A stretch of 64,000 nucleotides of DNA from Paralvinella palmiformis. Its lineage: Eukaryota; Annelida; Polychaeta; Terebellida; Alvinellidae. Position 1 is the first letter of the stretch; the number at the start of each line of letters is the position of its first letter. This document shows, one piece after another, positions 12,801-25,051 of this stretch. Made by a program: the position numbers and the translations under genes. The DNA lies in assembly GCA_025642065.1 (NCBI GenBank), contig JAODUP010000326.1, positions 1 through 64,000 of the forward strand, given 5' to 3'. The notes below the pieces were generated by a model. It ran no database searches, was not told the DNA's origin, and saw only the letters and a program-made list of their open reading frames with translations.

Positions 12801-15800
12801 TGTGTATTGTGTGTGTGTATGTGTGTTTGGTCTCTGATAGGATATGACACCCACCCACGATTCAGTATATCCTAGAAACATGGCGCAGAAGAAGACACCA
12901 AACAGAGGACCAGAGATAAAGGATTCCCTGCTGATCGTGTTAGACTGTACACATAATCATCGTAATATGGTACAGTCAGTCCAAGACCAACTATTATAAA
13001 TCCAGCTACGATTGCTGTAAAAGGAATATTTGTTTTAGTAATAAATCTTAATTATGAAAGTTTTCTTGTAAGTGTTTATCGCCGCAAAATATGAGATTAT
13101 GTAATTACAACACAACGCCCACAAGAAGGTCAATGTTGGGATCGATAACGTTTGCGCGTAAATCAGTATTGGTAGGAGTATGCATTTTAAAGATATTTTA
13201 ATATTGACAATCGTGGACAGAAATGATGAGATGAAAATGAACAACGAATTAAAGAGGTGAAAGCTACATTAATATTTTAAGGAAAGAACTGATGGTTGTC
13301 TACATATAAGTTAGAAGAATAGGCAAATCACGTTATAGAGATTCTAGATCAAAGTAATCAATATATCATAAATTCGTGCTAAGAATTTGTTCGGATAATT
13401 GCTTCAAATGATTTGGCAAACTCAGAATGTTATCAGTTGTTATTATTGTACATTCTGGCTTATTGTACTTGGATTCCTTAGTTTTTCTGTTTCCTGAATA
13501 GCATAGTATGTTGATATATTGGTGTTATTCGAGTTATATACTACATATAATGAAAAAATATATGTGATCATAAATATATTTGTTATCGACAATAGGAAGT
13601 CACCAGAAGAAAACATCGTATTGCCTGTAGTGATTAGTTACTTTTCATGGGCCACAATTGAGGGTGGATATTGATAACGGAAACCATATCTGCTTTTCCT
13701 AGAACATAATAAGGGGTGACCGCAATACATATCGTTATTAGTGTGGCATCGAAATAGATTATGTTCGATATCAATCAAGGATGGCCGTAATTCACATAGC
13801 GACTGCCATTCAGGCGTGACGATAAGATGGTGTTGAACTGCATTCATTACAAAGAGAAATTTAAATACATCCTAATACCCCAAATCATCTAAATTAATAA
13901 AATCAGTTGATTTATTCGTTCATCATGTCAGTCGTACCTGCCGCCTTACAAGCTATGGCTTTCGAATGATCCGTGAGATTGCGGGATGTCTTCATTTTGT
14001 AGATAGGTGAGAGAAGGTCTTCAAGGAAAACAGCAGCCAGAGCATTCTGACCAGAAGATAGACAGCTGAAGATGGAAGAAGGAGATAAAGTGAAGATAGC
14101 TTCAGTTTATAAGATCATTAGACAGATATTACAGTAGTGCTGGACGATATGACTTATTTTATGTGATGAAGGTTTCTTTGTAAAGATCTCAGAACTTCAA
14201 TGTCTTTTTTATATTCATTTTAAATTAAGGCAGTTCTACGATATCGTGATAAAACAGTGGCTGTGTCCACTCTAAGAAATTGCAGACCATTGGTACATCA
14301 TGAGAGTTAACTGTATAAGGACAGCATATGGGTTTCCTAAGTCGGACTAACATAGAACTAATCACTAAATACTCTTTTAAATGAAGTGCATTCCACTACT
14401 TTTTAGTAGCAGTTAAAAAGTATTCACTTTGATAGTCTGAATGCAGAGTACGTTTGCAATATTAAATTTCTTCTTCTATAATAAAATGTTACCGCAGTTG
14501 TACACTTGCCAGAGCACCGAACTGTAGACATATGTTGTTCTTTAATGCTAACTGCAATTATCATCTCTGTGATTTATTACAAAAAGAACATAATTATCTA
14601 TTGAATCATGCCGACCGTTTACCACATTACGATGAAGATGGTGTACACATAATTCTGTAATTCATTATGTGACTTGGTTGAATGACTGATATAATCAGTC
14701 AGAATGTGAGTTATCTAATAGGTTACAGGTCATATTGGGGTTAAACGATGAATTAAGTGTTCAGTTAAATAGTGCATTATATAATAATAATATAATGTGT
14801 GATTGTATATAGCACCACATTCAACTATGTTATTGTGGGGGAGCTTTACATCATGGCTGAGTAGACTAGATAAAAATGAACAGATGAACCGTTAAAACAT
14901 ACCTAGACCTTACACAATTTAAGAATATGCAATACTAAACATATAAGTCGTAAGGATATATTTAAAACTATTAAATGAATGGCAATGTCTCAGTTTGTCT
15001 CGGAGTTGATTCCATAATGTGGGTGCTGCATAGTGGAATGGCTGTCGACCAAACGTATTTATAAGTAAGAATGATGATCTTACAATCTATCCTATATCTT
15101 ACTGGAAGCCATTGCAGGGCCATAAGTACAGGTGTGATATGTTCATATCAGCCTGTCTTTGACAGAAGACGCGCTGTTGACGTTTGTAATAGTTGAATCT
15201 CTTGGAAAGCAACATCCGAACTTCTGACCATGATGGAATTAAAATAATCTACGCGAACAGTTACAAAGGCATGCATTAGTCTCTCTAGGGCCTCAGGTGA
15301 TAAATGTTTGGACGGTTCGAATGGTCTTCAGTTGGAAATACGAAACGTGGCACATTCGCTTTATATGAGCTTCCATAGCTAGGTACATATCCAAAGTCAC
15401 CCCAAGATTTCTAACTTGTCCAGCACGTTGATGAGATTCGGCACCTAATGCAATACTAAGAGCAGGCAGTTTGACACGAGGATAAGCAAAGATCGCCATT
15501 TCGTTTTTCATTCTATTTCTCAACGTCCAAATCCTGATATAATCAATACAACACTCTAAAGACTTCATAGCTTAACTTATGCTAGAGAGGTCCCCGTGGT
15601 TGAATAAAATATAGTTTTGTGACATCTGCGTAGCTATGAATGGATAAGCCATGGTGTCAAGCAATGTCACTCAAGGGGAGGACTTACAAAACAAATAGCA
15701 GAGGCCCCAAAGCTGATCCTTATGGTACTTCGAATGAGAGTTCTGATAATACAGATATTGCATTCATAATCGCGGCAGTTTGTGTGTGGGTACGAAGATA

Positions 15801-16638
15801 AAGGTTCAACCACTGAAGAAGCACTCCTTTAATACCCAGTCTATAGGCGAGTCGTCCAACCAAAATATCACAATACACAGTGTCAAATGCAACACCTAGA
15901 TCGAGAAGCATGAGAATCACACTCTGGTCTTGATCAATACAGGAACGAATATCACTGACTGCTTTCAAAGGGGCAGTCTCCGTACTATGCTTCCTTCTGT
16001 ATGCTGACTGTAGTTCATCATCAAGGTTATTAACGGAATGGTATGATTTCAGTTGGTTAGCAACGACCCTTTCAATAACCTTGGATACAAATCTGAGATT
16101 GGATATCGGCCTATCGTTCTTGTATTCCGATGGGTCAAGCGATGACCTATTTATCAATGGGTTCACCAATACATTTTTCATGGATTTTGGAAATTTACCA
16201 GATGATAGTGAACGATTAACAATATCCGTCCTGGTATAACACTGTTTCATCATTGTTTACATTTCATTGAATATGACATACAATTTCATATCTTATGTGA
16301 TTCACATTCTTTAAATATTAGTTCGTACCACATTTCGTGAAAATATTATTAATATCTGGTGATCTGATTCTAATTGTCTTAGAAGTTTAATATTTATTTT
16401 CATTTTGTATGTACTATCATATTCTTTCATTCGAAATTGTTAGTGCAAAGATGACAAAAAGATATCATACCTGAGTGATGCCGCATATAAAGCAGAAATG
16501 ACGAGCCCAGGTATTCCAGGTATATTTCCCATAACTTCCATCACATATAATGGGAATATCTGGGCAAAGTACAGATGATAAATTATAATTATTCTGTAAG
16601 ATCAGGGTAATTTGTTGAGATTACGGGAATATGCTTAT

Positions 16639-16688
<50 letters not shown>

Positions 16689-17761
16689 TAAATTGTTGTA
16701 AGATATAATTTTTAATAAGGAAATACTGACTCCATCAGGACGAGTTATCTTCCCTGTTAACAATGGCTCATTCCCACCAAGAAGAGCAGACGCTGCCACG
16801 CCAATAAAAGCCATACAGAAAGAAAGGACCACAGCTATGGTAAGACCGATTACAACAGATCTGGAATTAAATATGGTACGTTTATGCGTACAGTCACATT
16901 AATCTCAATATCAAACTACACGAAGCCTTTTCCTTACACAAATAATTGATAACCGTATATATGGTTGACTTGCATATGTAAGCTTTTTGCTGGATGGGTC
17001 TAACTGTAAATAAGCCTAGTCTGGTAAATCGATAAGATCATTAAGATTTGAAGAAATTCATATTCATGTAAACACAACGTCTCTCTCTCTCTCTCTCTCT
17101 CTCTTTCCCTCGTATGTGTGTGTTTGTATCTGTCATTGTGTATGTGTGCATCGGGGAGGGGGGGGTCTGGTGATAGAATTTAAACTCGGGGCAATTCACG
17201 TTGAGACCAAACTCCGAGTGGTAAATGTTATGCTGATACGTGTACTTCCCAGTCCCAAAGTCAACAAAACTCTATAAACACATCACCTATAGTCGTGTTG
17301 TCTGGAAGGAACACATGCAAGCTATGGCACTTGTGATAACGTTTCTGATAATTGCTTTAGCAATAATATTTATAGCTATTTAGTTGTTGTATCTTTCTTC
17401 AAATTAACACTTTATAAACTGTATGCCTAAATTACTGCTATTTTCAATGGCCAGTTTGCATAACTGTTAGGTGTCATGAAGCGACTATTATTAAAATTGA
17501 TGGCTTACATTTTATTGGAAAACTGACATATGTTCTAAATCAGACCGTCATGGCATCAGAAAAGTGAACTAATAATAACTTAAACCAAACATTTAGGATG
17601 AAAACACAGCTTAGATTCTAAATCTTCTAGTGTTTTTAAGATCATGCTTTATGTCGTAATAGTATGCTTATTTGGGTCGTAATAGAACGAAAACTGGTGA
17701 TCTAGTTCAATTTTATTTATAGAAAATTATAAAGTTTTAATATTGATAAAAATACAATATT

Positions 17762-17810
<49 letters not shown>

Positions 17811-19118
17811 TATATGATGATGATGATGATGATAACAGTGTTGCTTTTATAAAGTCCTTTATATCAAGAACCATTCAAAGGCGCTGTATCGTAATACCCA
17901 AATAAGATGTACATGAAATGCAATGAGAAACTGAGGTAATCTATGTTATTTACAGATGAAATGAACATTGAAAAGTTGATGTTTTAGACAAACGTTAAAC
18001 TTTTAGAAAGACTAGGCATTGTCCACTGGTTGCCTTTATCATGTGCACAAAAGTGGCCGTAAAACACAAATCATCATCATCATCATCATCATCCACTGGT
18101 TGCCCATTGCACAAAATCCACCATATGATATGTTGATATGTAGATAGCAGGAATAGTTAGTGTCTTGATAACATAACCATGTTTTGTGGCCTTTTGATAG
18201 ATACGAGCTAATAAGGGCGTCTAGGTGACCTAACGTTTGTAGATATGTAAGTTGTGGTAAAATATTTTAAGTATATATCGCCATGCAAGGTGTACCATCA
18301 AAAATGCAATATAATGGCGTATTACAGTTATTTGCGAAATACCACAATGTTATGGACCACTTCTGAAGTACTTATTGTTTCAAGAAAATCCTTAGGCAAT
18401 ATATGTTCGTCAAACGGTAACTGGTATTAATACAGTAGTCAAACATAACTTGTGCAATTTGTACTGACCCATTAAGGGTAATGCAAGATTCACGAATACG
18501 CAATGCAGGTGATTTTAGGAATTTTACATAATGTAATGACTTCACATATATCAAATTTTGAGTGATCAATAATTTCAGACGAAAACTTAGCATTTTAAGC
18601 AGTTCTGTAATTCTTTAAAATATTAATTCGAAACTTTTTTTTCTAACTTAATTTCTTGACAAAGGTAGATTTCATGAACCTTGAAAAACACTCAGAGATA
18701 ATTATTCATAAAATGGGCTAATAAGAGCATCTTGAAAATTATCTATAAGCCATGCAGTCATAGGATTAGCGACAAAGTGCAGTTTTGATGACCTACTCAG
18801 TAATTGTTTAATATGGTTCTATATAATAATAAACTAAATATATCCATCATGAAAATGCAAGACGGTTGTACTAATGGGAAACTCTATGATAAAGTGATCC
18901 AGGAAAACCACTGATTTAATACCTATTTATAGATATATTATTTACTTTTCAGGACTTCTTCAGAACACCACTAAGGTACTGGATTACCTTTAGCATCAAA
19001 ATATTGTAGCTACCCAAAAATGCACCAGTTGTTGACGTTCCCTGAACAATTATATATAGAATGTTTAATCAAATTCCCTCATAGTATTGACTATGATAGT
19101 AATTAAGTTTATACCGAA

Positions 19119-19175
<57 letters not shown>

Positions 19176-21169
19176 AGGGTACATAGTAAGAGGCAACAGG
19201 CACAGAGCATCAACATATCTAAACATCCTTCGAAACCTACCTCCATAAATCTAAATACAACTATACATACATTAATCTAAAATTAAAATGTTCCATACCT
19301 CCACATATTGATAGATGTGTGCGTATACCTAAGAATGTGTCTGGTCTACTCATCAGCCTATTGGAACCAGCTAATTCGCTTTTCGTACGCGACAAATATG
19401 TCACCCCCACAGGAAAGCGGCTACATGCAGGCTACGTACAAAAAGCGGAAGCACGTAAAAACATACCATTTGATACCACAGCTCGCAACAAACACGTGCG
19501 TGTGGTTCAATGGTGACTTGCTACATACATATCATAAACTATTTTGACACCACAGTTTACATTCAACAGTAATTTTCTGTGGTCCAAAAGAAACCTGTAT
19601 ATAAAGCATTTCGACACCTCAGATGCTGTCCTCAGCTTTATTCTGGGTTCGAATAACTGAATAAATCCTACCTATATGAACCATGTATCAATACACGTCC
19701 GACTGGTCTGGCGTCGAAGTTCTTCTCTAACCTAAGTGAAAATTCAAGCCCTATATATAGCTTCAGCGTGTTAACAAACATTACAGTTTGTTCATAACAA
19801 AGAGAATGTACACTAACTCAGTATGAACTCACTGAAGCGATTTAACTAAAATATAAACAAAGTAGCAATACCTGCACAATGGATTATTACTGGACTAGAA
19901 CGAAATATCGTCTCAAACCTGAGTAAATACTATGATTTACTCGAACCTAACAGCTAACCCTCATACGTTTCCGTTCATCACTAAGGGAACGTTCATTCAC
20001 GCTTAATTTAGCGTCCCTAAGTATATGCAGTTAGGTGTGGTGGGATCTAAATTAAAGCGCCTATCCAATTGATATATTTGACCCATGGTCGAGAACAGTG
20101 GATTTCAGGCAGATCTCCGATACTGCGAATGACACGTCGGGATTATAATAGCTATACATTTAAAATAATTCCTATATCAGTGTAATCTAATTACTCATAA
20201 TATGGGAAAAAACTCTGTCCGCAGCTTAATACCCATGGAGATGCCTGCCGGAGTAACAAACGACTTCGGATATACAAATCCATCAAGCAGCATTGTATGA
20301 ATTAATAGGTCGTTTCGCCAGACCACATAAGAGGACAACAATATAGATTCTACTTATACATAACAAAGCTAATAAACTCAAACATGTTGTAATAACGACA
20401 TAACTTTCTTACATTGGTGTAATAAGGAATCTGGATGGAAATAGATAAGATGTCTGGCACGGGCAATGTGCGTTTTAGGGTACATAGTAAGAGGCAACAG
20501 GCACAGAGCATCAACATATCTAAACATCCTTCGAAGACCTACCTCCATAAATATGTGTGTGTGTGTGTGTGTATGTGTGTGTGTGTGTGCTATATGAACG
20601 CACTCACTCATATTTAACTAATTATGTACATGGTGAGGTGTCAACTACTTACAACTGTGCCATCTTTATGCTGGGTACAGTCAAATATCTCTGAAGTAGC
20701 ATTTGATGTGTTGACGTGTAACCACTCATAAAAATGGCAAAAAGAAATATACAAGTCCAAATGGTATGACGATCCCACGGATATACATCAATACTAGAAT
20801 TAAATATGTAAATTATTTCAATGGAAATAAAAATTAATTATTAATAACAGCAGGAACATAAGCAGAATTAATTGTTATAGTAGCAGTAGAAGCAGCAGTA
20901 GGAATAACCTGAGCAGCTTCTCTTATTAGCAATAACAATTAAAAACGGATGAATAGTGATTCAACAATAGAATTATCTATATCCAAAAAAAGAAATTTGA
21001 ACTATGAACATATTATTCAGGTAGAAGAAACTTAAATAGGCGAGTTTATAAAACAGTAATAAAGTTTTCAAAGTAGACATTGCTACACTAAACACACAAT
21101 ATCCACTAGCAATACTGTTATGACTACCAATTTTTCTAAAACTACAATTAGTATTACTGTTACTACACT

Positions 21170-21202
<33 letters not shown>

Positions 21203-23524
21203 ACTATACTACTACTACTACTATTACTACTACTACTACTATTACTATTACTATACTACTACTACTACTACTCTCTACTACTACTACTACTACTATTACT
21301 ACTACTTTTACCTCTACTACTACCAATAATACTACTACACTATTTCTACCATGACCAGCACTACTTCTACTACTATATCTAGTACTACTATTGGTACTAC
21401 TATTAACGATAATCATAGAAGTCCCCAAAATAGTGCAAAACGACTGCAAAATATTACGACGATAACAGTTTCGACATATTTACTCATCCCAGGCGGTCCT
21501 CTTTCCAAATTGGTAAATACTCCACGCCTTGTCGAAGCCGCCCGCATCCATCATACCTTTTATCAGTACTGTGATCAGACCTATGATGATAATTACTACC
21601 TGTATATTATCCACCCAGATAACAGCTTTCATGCCTCCCTGTCAAAGACAAGCATAAGAAATGTTTCACACGGTGAGCTAATGAAATGTCTGGGTACGCG
21701 TATTTTGAGCTCGTCCCGATTGTTCAGAATGTTATTATCGTGATGAGCAATTACTTTCGGAAACATTAAACGTACAGAAAGTTTAGATATTATAGTTAGT
21801 CATCGTGCTATAATCAATTTAATTTATTTTACTGGTAAGTAAAACAAATGTCAAATTCCTAATTCGTTGACGTAATTGATAAAGGAATATTTATGGACTA
21901 TTACAACAAAAAGTTGTTAAATAAAATCGGACATCATGAAATGTCACAAATACACGAAAGTTCAATTTGTTTTTTAATTTTCAAATTACTACGATATCCT
22001 TATCCTTACCTGGTAAATTACATGTACAGGTATAGCAATGACAGTTGTGATAACATGTAATTATATCATAACTCTGATATGAAATATGATAAGGGATTTA
22101 TTGTTCTTACCAGACTTGTGTATATGAGGCAGACGATTGCTCCTATACATATTGACACCCGAATATCAAGGCCAGTAACTAGACAAGAGATGCGGTATAA
22201 AAAGGTGCAATTATTCTGGTAAAAGGGAAATTTAATTTGTATAAAGAATACGTAATCATATAACAGAGAATATATATGTTTTATAATAGAGCATTGCATA
22301 TAATAGAGAATATATATGTTTTATAATAGAGCGTTTTCCGGACGTATTTCTTCCATTCTATCTGCGATGCAAATCAGAACTGTTGTCCAAGGGATTCAGT
22401 ACTATCGATGACCATAACAGTTTTCGATAATACATCCAGTGCATATTTGAAAAATGCATTTTAAAACATGTGTGTATGTGTGTGTGTGCCTATGTGTATA
22501 TGCGCATTTGAGTGCATGCTTGTTTGTATATATGTGTGTGTTTCTATGTGCGTTCATGCGCACACTGGAAGGAATTATAACTTTTAAAGTTTATAATTAG
22601 TTTATACTAACCTTGAGATAATACGAGGCTAGGAACATATAGGACAACTGACATAAAAAGTATCTAAAAATCAGAAGAAACATCCAAAATTAAGAGTTAT
22701 ATAACATTCAATTATAGCAATCATGTTTTTATGTAAATTGTCACAACATTGGCAACAATTCTGATGCCAAAAACTGGGATTAATAGATGTATCAGTAGTA
22801 ATAGAAGTAGTGTTTTTTGTTTGTTTGTTTGTTTATTTTGGTGTTGTTTCTTGTATTGTTATTAAAAATGTCATAAATTATATGGTTTTATTTTAGATAT
22901 TTTTTTAATTGACGAAAACACTCACCGTAAAAATGACATAGATAAATCCCACAAGCATGCGTACTTGAACATTAAACCTGTACTCTAAATACTGTAAAAA
23001 GAAAGCTAAATATTAATAATGTATTACTCCTTGAAAGATAGTAGAAGTTTCATAACGATATTGGTCACAAATATAGTTATAAATAGATCATCATTTGTGA
23101 TTTTTGTTCTAATTATTGATGTACATTAATATTTGTTATTTATTATTAATTATGTTAGTGGTGTGGTGTGAGAAGTAGCAGATTTAGTATTAGTTATTAG
23201 TAGTATTAGTAGTATCAGAAATAGTATGACTGGTAATAGTAACAAGAGAAGCAATGGAAGTGAAAACGATACCTCATATGCACTGGTCACTTTAAACCTC
23301 ATCCTAAAGAACTTGGGTACCGTGAAAATAGCTGTGAAGGCTGCTGCTAGCATAAGGCCGATAGAAGCCCATATAAACACCACACCCATGTAATAGAACT
23401 CAGCGCTTAGTCCTATAATTAACGTGGAACTCGTCGCCGAGGCAAACACACTTTGTGCCACCAGAAACCTGAAATAACCAATACTAACAATGGTGATCAA
23501 ATACATTAGGTTAATAAATAAAAA

Positions 23525-23557
<33 letters not shown>

Positions 23558-25051
23558 CATAATAATAATCATAATAATAATGACAAAACTTCTATAGCGC
23601 CAACATCCTCGAAAAGAATCAAGCTCAGTGGTGCACTTAGTACAGTGGTTTGGCAAACTCATAGTCCGGGTACGATGCAAAGTTCATCAACAATGATCAG
23701 ATGGCAAGGAAACTTTAGAAGGATAAGCGAGTCTGAAATGGTGAGTTTTTAAATGGTGACGGAAAGAAACTATACTCTTTGATGACTTAACATGTTCAAA
23801 GAGTGAATTCCAAAGAGCAGGGACAGCAACTGAAAAAGCACGAGTCCCAGTATGAGTTTTAACCCTGGGAATAGACAACAAGTGAAAACCAGATGAACGG
23901 AGAGCTCTCTGGGATTGGGTGTTAAAGAAAGCATGGAAAATATATATGAAGGTTCTCCAGAAGAAAGAGTTTGTTAGGCAATAGTGTAGAGTTTGAAAAT
24001 GATGCGAGGTTGAACAGGGAGCCAGTGAAGAGATTTCAGAAGTGGGACAGAATGGGAAAACCGAGGAGATCGTGTGACAACCCTAGCTAAGTAGTTCTGA
24101 ACACACTGAAGTTTTAGAATATCCTTAGATTCAATGTTATAAAGAAGAGAGTTGCTGTAATGAAGCCTACTAGTAATGAGTGCTGTAGCAATGGTTTTGG
24201 CAACTGAAAGAGAAATATAGCGCCAAATATGGCGAAAGTCACGAATATGATAGAAGCAGGAGCGACATGTCAGAGAAACATGTTTTCTTAAATTTAAATC
24301 GCTATCAAATGTAACGCCAAGATTACGTACAGTGTCTGATGGTGTGATGCTATGACTAAGGACGTTCGTAGGCAAGAAAGGAGTAAGTTTGCTGCATTGT
24401 CTGGATGTTCCTATAATTATGAAATCTGTTTTGTTGGCATTGAGCCTAAGTTTATTTTTTGTCATCCAGCCAGAGATATCACAGAGACAGTCACCAAGTT
24501 TTTTAAGGGAAAGCTCAGTGTCTGCTGTAGATAAAGATATGTATACTTGGGTGTCATCTGGATATAAATGATGGTCTAATTTATGGATATGAATAACTGA
24601 GCTTAGTGATGTGGTATACAGAGTAAACAATAGTGGTCCAAGAACAGAGCATTGGGGAACACCGCAAAAGAAAGGTACTGCATTTGAAAAACAGTTTCTT
24701 ATTTGTATTGATTGAAACTTAGTTATTAAGAATGAGCGGATCCAGGTAAGTGCTGTGCCCGATATGTCATACCAATCAGAGAGACGATTTAGAAGAACAG
24801 AATAATCAATGGTGTCAAAAGCTGCAGATAAATCTAAAAGTGTTAGCACAAATATATATGTAGGAATAAATATTACGTGTACTGACTGACCAGTTCATCT
24901 TCCTGCCAGCCATTAGATAATCCTCACTACTCTCAGATGTCCATCGGTCCTTGATGGCAATGACTATTCCGACTATCAGCGTCGAGGCCAATGATAGTGT
25001 GAAGAGCAAGTAATCAACCCAATGAAATAAGTCTCTTCTGGTTGAAGACAT
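9827..25051 (-). CDS. SLC5 sodium/solute cotransporter, copy 1; frameshifted in exon 11, possible pseudogene
   Basis: Fifteen exons, 5' to 3': 25051-24891, 23468-23273, 22991-22926, 22663-22612, 22178-22111, 21638-21484, 20793-20653, 16860-16731, 16559-16471, 14065-13938, 13014-12855, 12541-12384, 12059-11953, 11652-11549, 9943-9827. Every border is AG/GT and every exon but one has the same length as in copy 2. Family landmarks are [60 protein letters not shown] and [15 protein letters not shown]. They fit the monocarboxylate/multivitamin branch (SLC5A8/A12/A6): membrane proteins of about 13 helices that couple Na+ entry to uptake of small organic anions. Exon 11 carries 2 extra bases near 12922-12930, which stops translation around residue 442 and removes the last helices. 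Introns 1, 7, 9 and 14 contain mobile elements absent from copy 2. A sequencing indel is the alternative to pseudogenisation. Confidence 0.85.
10138..11410 (+). mobile_element. CR1/L2-type LINE inside the last intron of SLC5 copy 1 (antisense to the gene)
   Basis: The element is 5'-truncated. It has [15 protein letters not shown] at about 10195, then a frame break near 10250. The 217-codon frame 10276-10929 carries [10 protein letters not shown] and the intact catalytic YADDTRLY. A second frame, 10911-11285, has the [20 protein letters not shown] thumb region and the [13 protein letters not shown] motif. The end is GCGCTATAATAAGTGC followed by TTA repeats, typical of these elements. The equivalent intron of copy 2 is only 280 bp, so insertion followed the duplication. 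It belongs to a different family from the 8 kb and 24 kb LINEs. Confidence 0.85.
12268..12302 (-). pseudogene. Vestigial 3' end of SLC5 copy 1 exon 12
   Basis: About 35 bp repeats the last codons and splice donor of exon 12 (complete exon at 12384-12541), including GAGTTGGTATTGTAAGTTCA. The vestige is directly adjacent to the intron sequence that is colinear with copy 2 (32497-32708). It therefore marks the original position of the exon end. Confidence 0.65.
12665..12835. repeat. Degenerate CA/TG microsatellite
   Basis: Interrupted CACACA tracts, with CATA and CATTCA variants, lie in intron 11 of SLC5 copy 1. The minus-strand open frame through it is low-complexity and not a gene. Confidence 0.8.
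14764..16253 (-). mobile_element. CR1/L2-type LINE inside intron 9 of SLC5 copy 1 (same strand as the gene)
   Basis: Minus-strand frames: 16253-15720 has NRPIS-like [20 protein letters not shown], then [19 protein letters not shown] and [20 protein letters not shown] (RT finger and palm). 15568-15293 has the [19 protein letters not shown] motif. The remaining 3' part encodes an [18 protein letters not shown] thumb in broken frames. The 3' end is GGTGCTATATACAATC followed by an ATT-rich run near 14780. The YADD segment between the two frames is lost or scrambled. Copy 2 has no insertion here; its intron is about 200 bp. Confidence 0.82.
16638..16686. repeat. (TG)n(TA)n microsatellite in SLC5 copy 1 intron 8
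   Basis: A TG run passes into about 36 bp of TA, starting 45 bp past the exon 8 donor. A TA tract occupies the matching position of copy 2 (35205-35250). Confidence 0.95.
17763..17831. repeat. (AAT)n then (GAT)n microsatellite
   Basis: Fifteen AAT units are followed by a short GATGAT run, in intron 7 of SLC5 copy 1. Confidence 0.95.
18022..18104 (+). mobile_element. 57-bp SINE tail flanked by a 13-bp target-site duplication
   Basis: TCCACTGGTTGCC at 18022-18034 is repeated exactly at 18092-18104. Between them lies GTGCACAAAAGTGGCCGTAA followed by a CAT run, which is the 3' end of the SINE family seen at 38.8 and 39.0 kb. Exact flanking repeats plus a 3' tail are the signature of target-primed retrotransposition with extreme 5' truncation. 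It sits in intron 7 of SLC5 copy 1. Confidence 0.8.
19121..19172. repeat. (AT)n(GT)n microsatellite
   Basis: A short AT run passes into about 40 bp of GT, ending directly at the start of the 1.3 kb repeat unit at 19173. Confidence 0.95.
19173..20545 (+). repeat. Unclassified 1.3 kb dispersed repeat (element U), most complete copy
   Basis: The first roughly 70 bp (TTTTAGGGTACATAGTAAGA onward) recur at 20472-20545, so one full unit of about 1298 bp is bounded by a direct repeat. GT microsatellites sit outside both ends. Parts of the same unit occur at 47846-48375 (head), 50440-50910 (middle and end) and 53205-53445 (end joined to head). The head holds a 65-codon frame (19319-19516, [11 protein letters not shown] and [14 protein letters not shown]) that is also open in the 47.8 kb copy. 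No reverse transcriptase, transposase or terminal inverted repeat is recognisable. Non-autonomous Penelope-like or LTR-type elements, or a dispersed satellite unit, are possible. It is inserted in intron 7 of SLC5 copy 1. Confidence 0.65.
20551..20590. repeat. (GT)n microsatellite
   Basis: This GT run ends the second head of element U and mirrors the GT run before the first head. Confidence 0.95.
21171..21346. repeat. (ACT)n microsatellite, expanded
   Basis: About 175 bp of ACT units with ATT and CTC interruptions, in intron 6 of SLC5 copy 1. A shorter ACT tract (36233-36286) lies in the same intron of copy 2. The Thr/Tyr-rich open frames here are not genes. Confidence 0.95.
23520..24846 (-). 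mobile_element. CR1/L2-type LINE inside intron 1 of SLC5 copy 1 (copy 2 of family A)
   Basis: A 291-codon minus-strand frame (24849-23974) covers [64 protein letters not shown] and [18 protein letters not shown]. Frame 23881-23687 continues with [20 protein letters not shown]. The 3' end passes through TAGAAGTTTTGTCATT into ATT repeats at 23520-23580. The catalytic YADD is YPDD and GVPQGS is GVPQCS, so the RT is probably inactive. The 5' truncation point is near 24846, a few bases inside the intron sequence shared with copy 2. Confidence 0.9.

Noticed and set aside
21351..21743. 130-codon plus-strand frame
   Set aside because: It overlaps SLC5 copy 1 exon 6 in antisense and starts in the ACT microsatellite. 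The same type of shadow lies at 31857-32105 and 34624-34812 in copy 2.
24352..24571. Two overlapping 60-codon plus-strand frames
   Set aside because: They are antisense shadows of the LINE reverse transcriptase frame at 24849-23974.
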